Origin: Okapia johnstoni
Lineage: Eukaryota > Chordata > Mammalia > Artiodactyla > Giraffidae
Assembly: GCA_024291935.2 (NCBI GenBank)
Contig: CM044309.1
Location: 30,590,001 to 30,654,000, forward strand
Direction: 5' to 3'
DNA length: 64,000 bases
Numbering within the stretch: position 1 is the first letter of the stretch; every line of letters begins with the position of its first letter. The position numbers and the translations under genes were made by a program. This document shows positions 53,286 through 63,911 of the stretch, piece by piece. Under the pieces are notes generated by a model that worked only from the letters and a program-made list of their open reading frames with translations, was not told where the DNA came from and searched no databases.

Positions 53286-53490
53286 GCCTTCTACTTACAT
53301 ATCTCATTTAAACTTTCCACCACTCTGTGAAGCAAGCACCATATCACTTTCTTTTTACAAATAAAGAACTTCGGTCTTAGTCATTAAGCAAATTTCCTAG
53401 TGTTACATACCTACAAAAGTGGCAGAGCTAAGATTCAAACACAGGTCCCCAAACATATGCTTCTAATCATAACACCATTCTACCTCCTTA
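53286..53490 (-). repeat. MIR SINE, antisense
   Basis: tctcatttaaactttccacc, tttacaaataaagaacttcg, gtggcagagctaagattcaa and cacaggtccccaaacata in reversed MIR order. Confidence 0.7.
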
Positions 53491-53611
53491 GATGTGCATG
53501 GGCATCTGAATGGTTATCTCCATTCCTCCAAGACTGTGTCTCTCAGGAAACATTTCCCCAAGAATAAAGACTCAGAAAAGCCTAAGGTAACTTTGAATCT
53601 CTAACTTTAGC

Positions 53612-53822
53612 GTGCATGCTAAGTCGCTTCAGTCAGGTCCGAATCTTTGGACTGTAGCCTGCCAGGCTCCTCTGTCCATGGGATTCCTCAGGCAAGAGGA
53701 AGTGGGTTGCCATGTCCTCCTCCAGGGGATCTTCCTGACCCAGGGATCAAACCCCAGCCTGGCTCCTTTGTCTCCTGCATTGCAGGCACATTCTTTACCA
53801 CTGAGCCACCAGGGAAGCTCCT
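53612..53822 (-). mobile_element. Bov-tA SINE, antisense, with TSD
   Basis: gtgcatgctaagtcgcttca through gcattgcaggcacattcttt to ccaccagggaagctcct. Flanked by taactttagc at 53602-53611 and 53823-53832. The core has a small deletion (caggcaagaggaagtgggtt). Confidence 0.93.
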
Positions 53823-54005
53823 TAACTTTAGCATGGGAGAAGAACAACTCATCAGGGATTGCACTGAAACAAACACAACAGACTACTTAAGCTTTTTATC
53901 TTCTTCACATTTTGTTTTATATCCCCTGTATTCTCCAAAATAAGGACCTTTACAGCAATAAAATACTATGAGCCTGTCTTCGGGTGCAACAAAAAGGATA
54001 ATGTC

Positions 54006-54243
54006 ATTGGGATTGGCTCATATACACTACTATGTATAAAACAGACTAATGAGAACCAACTATATAGCCCAGGTAACTTTACTCAGTGCTCTGTGGTACC
54101 CTAAATGGTAAGGAAATGCCCCCCAAAGAGGGGATACATGTATACATGTGACTGATTCACTTTGCTGTAGTAAAAACTAGCACATCAGTGTAAAACAATT
54201 ATACTCCAGCACATAAGACAACACAAAACCAAAACAAAAACAG
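54006..54243 (+). mobile_element. L1 3'UTR tail
   Basis: attgggattggctcatatac, agactaatgagaaccaacta, gattcactttgctgtagtaa, caattatactccagcacata and an A/C-rich end. Flanked by aggataatgtc at 53995-54005 and 54244-54254. Confidence 0.85.
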
Positions 54244-54390
54244 AGGATAATGTCTAGGGAGATGACCTCTTTCTTGTGAAATAAGAACCCCAAAGGATAA
54301 AATGGGCAGTGGGAGCATTAAAGAAGAGAGAGCAGATTATGTTCCTTGTGTGCTGCAGGGAAGAGAAACAGCCCCTCATGGACTGAGACA

Positions 54391-54616
54391 AGTGAAAGAA
54401 AAAGTGAAAGTGTTAGTCACTCAGTTGTGTCCAACTCTTTGTGACCCCCAGGACTGTAGCCCACCAGGTTCCTCTGTCCATGGAATTCCCCAGGCAAGAA
54501 TACTGGAGTGGGTAGCCATTCCCCACTCCAGGGTATTTTCTCAACCCAGGGATCAAACCTGGGACTTCTGTACTGCAGGCAAACTTTTACCATCTGAGCC
54601 ACCAGGGAAAGCCCCC
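54391..54616 (-). mobile_element. Bov-A2-type SINE, antisense
   Basis: gtgaaagaaaaagtgaaagt (reversed Bov-A2 tail), the core ggcaagaatactggagtgg, ending gagccaccagggaaagcccc. Confidence 0.92.
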
Positions 54617-55299
54617 TGAACAAGAACAAGAACTTGCTGCCCTGGCCCATCACACATTAGGACTTGGCTTTGTTTTCTTGCCATTGACGTGAGAGGGTGA
54701 GGGTACTGGCTGCTCTCCCACTGCCTGTGTGACCCAACTGCTGAACACAGCCAGGATCTTCAGCATCAGTTCAAGTCATTAGATACCAACTCTGCCTAAG
54801 GGTCAGCATTGGTTATAAAGACTTTATAACCTAGTAAAGCAGATCAGATGGGAGCACAAACGAAACAGACCACCATTTCAAGAGAGGTCCAAGCAAAGGT
54901 AAAGAGGAGAAGTTGATTTCAACAGAGGAAAAATAGACTTGGAAGAATTTATAGAAAGCATCTATACTTAAGGAAGGTTTGTAGATAAGGATAGGAATCA
55001 TACTGATAGAGATAATAAAGAAAAAAACATATAAAATAGAGCAAAAGACATTTCAAATGTATATGAAAAGCCTAGGACAGATTTGAGAAAAAGTCAGTAA
55101 TCCACTTTGGTACCATCTCATTCATAAAATATTTACAAGATAGGGTTGGAAAGCTACGTTGAGACTAAGGCATACAGGTCTCTGAAAATTTTTCCTTTTG
55201 AGAACCTAACTGATGCCTTGAGTGAGCACATTAAGTCCTAGATCCCTGCAGTGAAAATATACAAAATATTTGGTTGCCAAAGAAGATTAAGAAATTACG
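54617..55299. other. Unique stretch, no gene seen
   Basis: A short old-repeat-like part at about 54770-54860 (gattagataccaactctgcc-type words); otherwise nothing. Confidence 0.4.
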
Positions 55300-55490
55300 T
55301 TGCGGGGTCAGATAACCTGGGTTTGAATGATAAGTCTATCACTTAATCACTATATCACTGTGAGAAAATTATTTAAATTCTCTGCTCTTCATTTTCTCAC
55401 ATTTAAAATGGGGGTTATGTTAATTAGAGGTCATTGAGGATTCAGCTGTATAAGACATGCAAAGAGTTTGAAACAGTATCTAGTATAATG
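55300..55490 (+). repeat. MIR SINE
   Basis: cagataacctgggtttgaat, cactgtgagaaaattattta, cattttctcacatttaaaat and gtataagacatgcaaagagt follow MIR order. Confidence 0.75.
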
Positions 55491-55510
55491 GAATCAAAAT
55501 CAGTCAATTA

Positions 55511-55550
55511 TGTAAAGCAATTATCCTCCAATTAAAAATAAATTAAAAAA
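55511..55550 (+). mobile_element. Very short L1 3'-tail insertion with TSD
   Basis: About 39 bases: tgtaaagcaattatcctcc plus an A-rich tail, matching only the last bases of a ruminant L1. Flanked by tcagtcaatta at 55500-55510 and 55551-55561. Confidence 0.8.
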
Positions 55551-55561
55551 TCAGTCAATTA

Positions 55562-56784
55562 ATGCTAATTATTATTAACTGCTTTTATGTTATGACACAT
55601 ACTACCTTCTTCTGTGTTAGGGATGTGGCAGTAACTGCCATAATATTAATTTTTCTACAGGAAGGGTTGGTACTCAGCATAAACGTTAAGTTCACTAACA
55701 ATTCCCTAAATTATCACGCTGTCTCAAATCTGCCAAAGATATAGAAATCATCTAAAGGCTAGAAATGAGCAAAGATGGTCAGCAAGAAATCAATATGAGG
55801 ACTTGAAACACAATGTTGTTCACCGAAGCGTCGTGTCTCTGAGTGATTTTATTCTTATTTCACAGTGTCCTAACACACATACTGATAAACTGCCTCTACA
55901 GCGCTGGTGGCTGCCTGGAGCATCTTTGAGGTAGAATACGGCATTAAATAACTATTGTGGTCACAGGTGTTTTGATTGGGTGAAAGGGCTGGCTATAGAT
56001 TTTGACACTCACGTGTGGACGCACACACATGCACACACACAGGCACATTCTCATCTCCCCTTTCGTTATGAGCCAGAGTCCAGGAATATCATCTTTTTTC
56101 TGGGTTTATCTCATAATATACTTTTATAGATCCTCAGTGACCCCAATTTAGGAGAAGGCATGAAAAGGTACTTAAATTATTTGAATGTAAATTTAGACAG
56201 TATGTTTTATTATTGTTATTTAGAAAAGAAGATGGTTTGCTCAGTTTTCCTAAATGCTGCACCCTTAGCCAACGCTAATCTACTTGAAATGTAGTGACTT
56301 GGGCAATTTATTTAATTTCAATTTTGGCTCCAAAAAATTCAGTTGTCTAAAGGCTGAAAACTCTGTCTTATTATGAAATTTCACAGCAGTGAGGAAAAAA
56401 GTGTGGCTCAGGATTGAATAGAATAATAAGAGTAGTGGAAACCTGGGAGAATATCTAAAAGGAATTATTTAGTTAAAGGGGAGAAGGCTCAGAGACAACA
56501 TAGTGATCATTCCTTTTATTTTTTTCTTTTTATGAAAAAGTACCATTTTTTTGACTTTATAATAATATTTATTAAGTGGAAAAATCAGGAAACAATCATC
56601 CACAGCTATAGTTACAGCTGCATAAAAACATATACACAGAGGCTAGAAAAGAATATGCAAATTGAAAATAGTTTTCAGATTGGCAGAAGGGTGGGTAACA
56701 CCCACTTCTCACCCCATTTCTCAAGTTTCTTACAGCTATTAGAGGAGAAGGGCCATAAGCCAAGTGAGAAAGTAACATTTATTG
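55562..56784. other. Unique stretch, no gene seen
   Basis: About 1.2 kb. A CA-rich part lies at about 56021-56040. The 110-codon frame at 56532-56864 is lysine/phenylalanine-rich AT sequence with no domain. Confidence 0.45.
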
Positions 56785-56871
56785 AGTTTCTAATATATTT
56801 TATGTACTGTACCATGGGCATTACATATATTCTTTCATGCTACCATCATAAGAACCACAGTTAACAAAGGC
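56785..56871 (-). repeat. MIR fragment, antisense, left of CHR SINE
   Basis: ttattgagtttctaatatat, gtactgtaccatgggcatta and ttctttcatgctaccatcat are a reversed MIR start; it resumes after the SINE. Confidence 0.6.
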
Positions 56872-57120
56872 GGGACTTCCCTGGTGGCCCAGTGGCTAAG
56901 GCTCTGCACTCCCAATGCAGGGGGCCCAGATTCGATCCCTGGTTAGGGAACTAGATCCCACATGCCACAACTAAGAGTTCGCATGCCACAGCTAAAAAAA
57001 AAAAAAAAACAACCCACATGCCATAACTAAAAGATTCTGCATGCCCTGCAACGAGGATCTAAGATCCTTCATGCTGCAGCTAAGACCTGGCGTGGCCAAA
57101 TGATAAATAAATAAATATCT
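56872..57120 (+). mobile_element. CHR-2-type SINE inside MIR
   Basis: gggacttccctggtggccca, tgcagggggcccagattcga, tagggaactagatcccacat, an internal A-run at about 56994-57010, a 3' half with gcatgccctgcaacgaggat, and an ataaataaataaatat end. Confidence 0.9.
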
Positions 57121-57134
57121 TATATAAAACAAAA

Positions 57135-57235
57135 ACAAAAGAAGGAACAGAGGTTTGGAGAAGTTAAATCACTTATCCGAATTAGTCACTTAAAAGACGG
57201 CAAATACAGAACTTGGTTGATCAAATGGGTTATCA
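57135..57235 (-). repeat. MIR fragment, antisense, right of CHR SINE
   Basis: aacagaggtttggagaagtt and aaatcacttatccgaattag continue the reversed MIR. Confidence 0.6.
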
Positions 57236-57814
57236 TAAGAGAAACTATATTTGATTAAAAAGTGATACTATAAAAAATTGGTCGCTCCTTGTATTTATTT
57301 GTAAAAGTATCTGACATTTATAAAACCAAACAAAACAGAATGAAAATCTTCTTTAATCATGACATTTAAATTAGCCATAAATATATCATGAGGTAACATG
57401 AAGTCTGGAAAATGTTTTTAAAATATTATCTCATGATAGAAAGCTGTATTTGTGGGACAGGAATCTCAAGCCCTGAAATAACAGGGGGCTAACAACTGTT
57501 ATGAAGATTGTTTCCCACATGATGCTTGAAGAGCTATTTCCATAGAAATGTCAAAATCACTGTTGTCTGGGCCACTCTCTGTTTCGAATCTTTTCAATTC
57601 TATATTTACGAGGCAAACACATCACTTCAAACCAAAACAGTAAAAATCCATTCTCCATGTGTTTGTGAAGTTTAATTGCTTCTGTTCCCACCACCACATT
57701 CCCAAATGCCTGAACCACAGAATGGAGAAAGGGCCTTTCTGAGCTTTCCTATCAGGGGGAATAATTTTATGACTAGAGTTCAGCTAAACCAAGCTGATTG
57801 TTCACTGACATTGA
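57236..57814. other. Unique stretch, no gene seen
   Basis: No recognised repeat; 57440-57750 is uniform unique sequence. Confidence 0.4.
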
Positions 57815-58013
57815 AGTGTGCTCAGTCGTGTCCGACTCTGTGACCCCATGGACTACAGTCTGTCATGCTCGTCTGTCCATGGGATTCTCCAAGCAAGAAT
57901 ACGGGGTGGGTTGTCATTTCCTCCTCCAGGGGATCTTCCTGACCCAGGAATCGAACCTACATCTCTTACATCTGCCTGCATTGGCAAGCAGGCTCTTTCA
58001 CCACTAGTACCAT
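57815..58013 (-). mobile_element. Bov-tA SINE, antisense
   Basis: gtgtgctcagtcgtgtccga through gggttgtcatttcctcctcc to caccactagtaccattagt. Low divergence in the 3' end. Confidence 0.9.
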
Positions 58014-58139
58014 TAGTATAGTCATTCTTGCTTATGTGCTTCTTAAGATTAGTTTTGAACTCTGACCCATAGTCACAACCACTGTTCACTTGTTCATCCG
58101 TCCTTCCTGGTCATGGAGGCAAACTCTGTCTTAGAAGCA

Positions 58140-58290
58140 TTTCAATGTAACACACACTAGTAGAGAACCTTCTACATGCCAGGTGCTGTGCTAGACACTG
58201 AGGATAGGGAGGAACAAGAAATAGACCTTCTCAAGGAGCTTACAGTCTCTCAGTAGGAAAATAAATCATTACGGTACCCGGTGATACATG
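58140..58290. repeat. Old mammalian interspersed repeat, family undetermined
   Basis: Words such as ctacatgccaggtgctgtgc, agacactgaggataggg and tcaaggagcttacagtctct belong to a frequent old mammalian repeat, but I cannot name the family with confidence. Confidence 0.4.
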
Positions 58291-59159
58291 TAACAAGAGA
58301 AAGTAGTCTGGAAAGAGAAGAAAAGCTGGCATCTTGGGAGGTGGATCTGGAGACTGAGGGATTTTTAAAAAAAGAAATCATATTATGGGATTAATAGCAG
58401 AGGAAGAAATTTGCTAATCTGCAGAAGAAAAGGCTCAAATGTCCACCTTTAGGGAAGACTTAGCTTGTAAGGTCTGTAGAATCCTATTCTGGGAAAAATT
58501 TTAAACCTCCAAATGAGATTTATGACTAATTAAATCATAACTTGAGGCAGCAGCAACAGAAGACATATTTTAACTTATAAAATGTTTCTCTAGACATTGA
58601 TTTGGTGAAAGTGTGAAAAATCAGACAGATTTTCAACTTATAAAAGGAACAGCCCTTTGTATGTGTTATTTTAATAGTGTGATTTGGCATGCATACCTGT
58701 GATACCAGATGGACCTTATAGAAGAGAGCAAGGCTCATGGAAACATTCTTTCCTTTCTCTTTCCAAAAAAAAAAAAAAAAAAGGAAACCAGCTTCCAAAT
58801 AAATATTAATACATTCTAAAAGGACCACCTGGCCATCAACAAGATCCTCCTTCTCTTGCCCTTGGCTAGAGGACCCTGTACCGAACTCATTCATTTTCTT
58901 CAGTTATAATTAAGCAGCTACATTTCTTTAGGAACTTCAAGTCCAGCTTTCTAATTATGTTTATGCCTCAAGATCTTCCTTTCAATGGGGTGGAGTTGGG
59001 CTGTATTCTAAAGGAGGAAATCAGGAAGCAGAGGAGAACAAGGAGGAAATGTGATAGAAATGCTCCAAATCATGAAGTCATTCTGGGTTGAGGTCAGCTT
59101 CAACTGGGAGTGAGGTTCCCTGAGGATGAATCCACCTTTATCATTTATTGCTTAGTTGA
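58291..59159. other. Unique stretch with poly(A) run
   Basis: An A-run of about 17 lies at 58766-58782. No gene; the 119-codon minus frame at 58535-58894 spans the A-run and has no domain. Confidence 0.4.
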
Positions 59160-59218
59160 TCATGTATCACTCCTTTCTCATCTGAGTGGTCCTAATTAAA
59201 AGATGATACCTACCCTAT
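59160..59218 (+). repeat. MIR fragment left of a SINE
   Basis: ctttctcatctgagtggtcc and agatgatacctaccctatgg resemble the MIR middle; the expected next words appear after the Bov-tA. Confidence 0.5.
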
Positions 59219-59431
59219 GGGGCTTCCTAGGTGGCGCTAGTGGTCAGGAATCTGCCCACCAATGCAGGAGACAGAAAAGACTCAGGTTCAATCCCTGGGT
59301 AAGGAAGATCCCCTGGAGTAGGAAACGGCAACCCATTCCAGTATTCTTGCCTGAGAAATCCCAAGGACAGATGAGCCTGCAGTCCATGGGCTGCAAAGAG
59401 TCATACACGACTGAGCAACTGAGCACACCCA
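59219..59431 (+). mobile_element. Bov-tA SINE inside MIR
   Basis: gggcttcctaggtggcgcta through the core to gtcatacacgactgagcaac. It has a small deletion near gatgagcctgcagtccatgg. Confidence 0.9.
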
Positions 59432-59444
59432 GTACACACCTAGA

Positions 59445-59530
59445 GTTGTTGTGAAAAACAAATGAGAAAAACAATACCATAAAACTTAGTACAGTGCCTG
59501 GCATAAAGTAAATGCTAACAGCTAATTTTC
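59445..59530 (+). repeat. MIR 3' part right of a SINE
   Basis: agagttgttgtgaaaaacaa, cagtgcctggcataaagtaa and gctaacagctaattttcc complete the MIR. Confidence 0.65.
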
Positions 59531-59748
59531 CTTTTCTTATCTCAAAGTAGCCCAGTGTTCATACTGAATATCTTTGGATGAAAAAAATCTCTCTCTTCAA
59601 AGAAGAAGGACTGGTGAAGTTTCTTCACACCTTTAGCATATGCAAGCTTCTTCCCCAACCTGCCAATATTCCTGTTCTCATCTCCTGTACTGGCTCATTC
59701 TTTAATGACTATTTTTTATGTCTAATTTGGATTTACTTAGAAAACACA

Positions 59749-59957
59749 TGTGCTCAGTTGCTCAGTCGTGTCCGACTCCTTGTGACCCCATGGATTGTAG
59801 TCCACCAGGCTCCTCTGTCCATGGAATTTTTCAGGCAAAAATACTAGAGTGGGTTGCCATTTCCTCCTCCAGGGGGTCTTCTCGACACAGGGATCGAACC
59901 CATGACTCCTGTATCGCAGGCAGATTTTTCACCATGGAACCACCTGAGGAAACTTTG
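59749..59957 (-). mobile_element. Bov-tA SINE, antisense, with TSD
   Basis: tgtgctcagttgctcagtcg through gggttgccatttcctcctcc to ggaaccacctgaggaaa. Flanked by gaaaacaca at 59740-59748 and 59958-59966. Confidence 0.92.
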
Positions 59958-59966
59958 GAAAACACA

Positions 59967-60898
59967 GATTTTGTTAGAGAGGGGGGCACCATTTTTCTCA
60001 GATTAAAGTAGTAAAAACTGCCAAGGAAAAAAATAAAAAACTATTCCTCGAGTCTTTGTAGATTGATGCAGGGCACTAGGCTATTCATCAAAGATACAGT
60101 TTACATATGTAAATCTGGAAAAGCAGAAATATTCCTAGCGCAGGATATATGGCTTAAGCAAAAGTGTCGAGGTGCAGTCGTAGAATTTTAGGCTTTGAAG
60201 TAATCTTAAAGAGTACCAAGTCCAGTGTCTTCATTTCAGAGTCCAGAAAGCTAAAATTCAGAAAGTTCAGTAACTCTTAAGGATACAAAGTCAGTTAATG
60301 GGCCACAGGACTCTCACACAAATCCTCTGATATGCAGTGGAGGGGACCTTCTGCTGGCCCTTGAATGGGCTAATAAAATTTCAAATAGTCCCAGCATCTT
60401 AGACAAAACAGAATCAAGAGGGATAAGGGCAGTGTTTCCAAGGCCCAGAAATAGAAACCTCTGAAACAATGGAGAGGTTAGGACTGGGTTACCATCCCCT
60501 CATTCCAAGTGGTGCTGGCTCAACTGTAATCTGAATGCACAGACTCGGAGACCCAAATCTGTTCACAATAAACAGTCCAAGAACACAAGATCCATTAGGG
60601 ACCAATTAAATTTGGGACAGACTGCCTCTCTTTCCTCAATAACATGAGCAACAGTGATGTCTGCTTGGGGGATTGCCTACGGAAAAAATTTCCTTCACAA
60701 AGAGAGAGTCTCTGCATAGGAGAGAGAAAGAAGCCAACAGGCTTAAAGGGAAAAAAATCAGTGAGCAGAGCTAGAAGATGGTAACACTATATTGACTGAC
60801 GAAGTTTAACACCTGGATTTCACCACACCAGAAGCCCGTGTGATCTTAGACTTTACAGCTCCTAAAGTAATAAATTATCTTTCAGCTTAAAATATGTC
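59967..60898. other. Mostly unique stretch
   Basis: Part of 60185-60330 (tcttaaagagtaccaagtcc, tcattt cagagtcc, acaaagtcagttaatggg) looks like an old antisense MIR-class repeat. No gene seen. Confidence 0.4.
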
Positions 60899-61119
60899 TG
60901 TGCGTGCTAAGTCATTTCAGTCATGTCCAACTCTGCTACCCTATGGACTGTAGGATCTGCCAGGCTCCCCTGTCCATGGGATTCTCCCGGCAAAATAACA
61001 GAGAGGGTTGCCATGCCCTCCTCCAGTGGATCTTCCCAACCCAGGTATCAAATCCACATCTCTTATTCTCCTGCATTAGCAGGCAGGTTCTTTAACACTA
61101 GTACCACCTAGGAAGTCCA
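60899..61119 (-). mobile_element. Bov-tA SINE, antisense
   Basis: tgtgcgtgctaagtcatttc through gttgccatgccctcctccag to gtaccacctaggaagtcca. The core is eroded (cccggcaaaataacagagag). Confidence 0.9.
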
Positions 61120-63351
61120 AATAGGTCTAAGGTAGGTTATTTATATTTGCCAAAAAAAAAAAAAAAAAAGGTCCCAATGTAAATACTTATGAGTCTGTCT
61201 CATCACTATTTTCTTAAATATCTGAATCCAACACTAAATTAATAGCCTCTTAACGTCAAAGCTATGAATTTTACATAGGAAAGGCTCATATTATAGGTAA
61301 ATGAAACTGTAAGTAGATTTGTAAATCATTTAAAAGGAGAAATTATAAAATGATACATTTTATAAATGTAAAAAAAAAAGCACATTTGTTTTCCCATCTT
61401 TTGATGTAGAAGGCCTGATTTTTGAAGACAGGTTTAACTACTGGTCATTCTGCTTTCCCTGAATTTATATGCAGCAATAGTATGCATTAAGTAAGAATTA
61501 CATTCAGCTGCCAGAAATGCAAAGAGCAGAAATAACAGTGTTTAAACAAATGAAGTGTTTATGCTCTCATATGACTTGAGGGCCCAGAGTTTAGCCCCAG
61601 GATAGGCATAGTCATGCATGAAATTTCAGAAGCCAAGCCCTTCTTCTATTAATACTTTCTGCTTTGTTATCCTAGAGCACACTTTCCAACTTCAAAGCTA
61701 CCTTATGGATCAAGTTGTCTGCTAGAGCTCCAACAATCAGAACCAAATACTAGATTGCAGGGAGGAAAAAGGTGAATTAAATGGGCATATTTGCAAATGA
61801 GTTAACTTTTCAAAACCTTATCTACCTTCATGCAACCTTTTTGTTTCCATATGGTCACACTTAGCAAAAAAATGCATAGGCTGGGAAATGTTTTCTTTCA
61901 GCCAGAATCATTGACACTGAAATAAAACTTGGATTCTGTTACTAATGAAAAGAAGCTAAAGGAATTTGAGGGACCACCAACTCCTTTCTTACATAGAAAG
62001 ATACTAGCTAAATTACATGAAACACCAAATTCTTCATAAGGATACCAGATTAACATAAATCAAGCCATTTTAAAATAAATAAATGCTAATTTAGAGGAAA
62101 GGAAATTCAACAAGGAAGAATATTGTCGCTTAACATGATGCAGAGAATCAAGTGGGCACAGAATAATGAAAGATTCCGTAAAACCTCATTATCATCATTA
62201 TCATCTTATGCATTTTAGAAGTGTCTTCAGTTTCATGCATGTTTCATGCAGAGCTTTCATGAATGTTTCAATTAAAAATTTAAAGTTGAGAAGCAACCTT
62301 AGTCTGAAAGGTAAGGTACAAATAAATGGTTTGGGATAACATAATGCACACGTCATGATATGTTTCTCAAACATGACTGCAATGGCACCCCCACGATGTG
62401 TGAATTTCTGACCCTATTCATACTGCATATGGCCCAGAGAATAGAATTCCAAACCTTCTTAAAAAATTGGAGCTTTCAGGAGTAATAGGCGTTATGTTTG
62501 TAGCACTTTCTTCCTCCCTTTGACAGCTCTTCTTGTTAATAAGTTTTTTTTTTTTTGATTCTTAACCTCGCAACAAGCTTGTTTCTCAGATCACTAATTA
62601 TTACTCCCTCTCTGCGGTGACATGCTCAACAAACAGCTCCATCTCGGATCCTGAAAAACTTGTGAAAATGAAACAACACCAGATTTTCTCACTGACATCA
62701 TCCTGCTTCTAGTGACAGATCTGAAATGCCTGTGCATGTTAAATTTGGTGTTAAAAAAACTTCAGTTGGTGTTCAAACTGTCAGAAATTCTGTGGAGGGC
62801 CCTGACTAGTAAGAAGATGTGGTTTCTTGTTTTGAAAATTCTGGTTTTTCCTCCTTTTAAAACCTTCAGTCTCCTGCTTTATTCTGAGACACACCTTGAC
62901 TTTCACCTTCTGAAGACCTTATGTGGCAGGAATTTATTGTTTCAATTTCAATTAATTCTGTTTTGACAATCTCTTGACACTGCTTTATGGCTGAAGACAC
63001 TCTGGAGCATGGCAAAACTGGTGCTGTGAATTATTCTCTATGTTCAAAGAAATTGTAGTTGTCCTTTTATGAGAAGACCCAGGTGGAAAGAATAAGTGGC
63101 ATTTTGAGACGACGAATTCTCCACGAGACCCAAAATTTGTTATTAACTCTGCTTGCATAAGTGTGAGAGAAAACTGTAGCCAATGAAGACTGATGTACAG
63201 GTCTGGAGAAACTCAGAATTCTTGGCTATTTCTCACTTTTAAAAGATTATTTTATTCCCTTTTTCATGATAAAAATGAAGGGAAGGAAGAAAAAATGTTT
63301 CCAAAATTTAAACAGTGTTTGGTGGGGCATGACAGGGAGATCTATAACATC
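61120..63351. other. Longest repeat-free stretch, no gene seen
   Basis: About 2.2 kb with no recognised transposon. It has an A-run at about 61151-61169 and a T-run at about 62546-62556. The portion 62330-62720 retains several CpGs and palindromic words (acacgtcatgatatg, cccccacgatgtgtga, tgcggtgacatg). No convincing coding frame. Confidence 0.45.
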
Positions 63352-63353
63352 TA

Positions 63354-63422
63354 TTGAGTTGGCCAAAAAGTTCACTTAGGTTTTTCATAAGAAACCCCAA
63401 ATGAACTTTTTGGCAAACCCAA
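63354..63422. mobile_element. Mariner-derived MITE
   Basis: A 69-bp near-palindrome. The left arm ttgagttggccaaaaagttc and the right arm gaactttttggcaaacccaa are inverted copies, with TA at both outer edges (63352-63353 and 63423-63424). This is the terminal-repeat design of mariner elements found in ruminants, with the transposase missing. Confidence 0.88.
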
Positions 63423-63431
63423 TATAATCTC

Positions 63432-63664
63432 AGTGGCTTCCCACATGGCTCAGTGGTAAAGAATCAGCCTGCCAATGCAGGAGCTGCAGGAGACGTGAGT
63501 TCAGTTCCTGGGTTGTGAAGATCACTCTGTAGAAGGAAATGGCAACCCACTCCAGTATTCTTGCCTAGAAAATTCCATGGATGGAGAAGCATGGAGGGCT
63601 ACAGTTCAGATTCACAAAGAGTCAGACAGGACTGAACAACTGAGTATGACTACAAGCACTCAAC
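63432..63664 (+). mobile_element. Bov-tA SINE with TSD
   Basis: gtggcttcccacatggctca through the core to gtcagacaggactgaacaac. Flanked by ataatctc at 63424-63431 and 63665-63672. Confidence 0.92.
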
Positions 63665-63797
63665 ATAATCTCGAAGCTACATAGTGCAGTAAAAAGGAGA
63701 GTTTTTAAAACTTCTTCTCATGACCCCCTAGGCAAGCAGAATATGTCAGGGGCTTTAAAGGAGAGGCTACCATGCTGATCTGAACCTGAGAATACAT

Positions 63798-63850
63798 ACA
63801 TATATATGGAGAGAGAGATAGAGAGATATTTATATTTATGATATGTACAG
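63798..63850. repeat. TA/GA-rich simple repeat
   Basis: catacatatatatgg followed by agagagagatagagagatat. Confidence 0.75.
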
Positions 63851-63852
63851 GT

Positions 63853-63905
63853 ATAGTCCATGGGGTTGCAAAGAGTCGGACACAACTGAGCGACTAACAC
63901 TTACA
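63853..63905 (+). mobile_element. Bov-A2 3'-end fragment
   Basis: atagtccatggggttgcaaa, gagtcggacacaactgagcg and actaacacttacacttt; only the last ~50 bp of the SINE. Confidence 0.85.
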
Positions 63906-63911
63906 CTTTCT

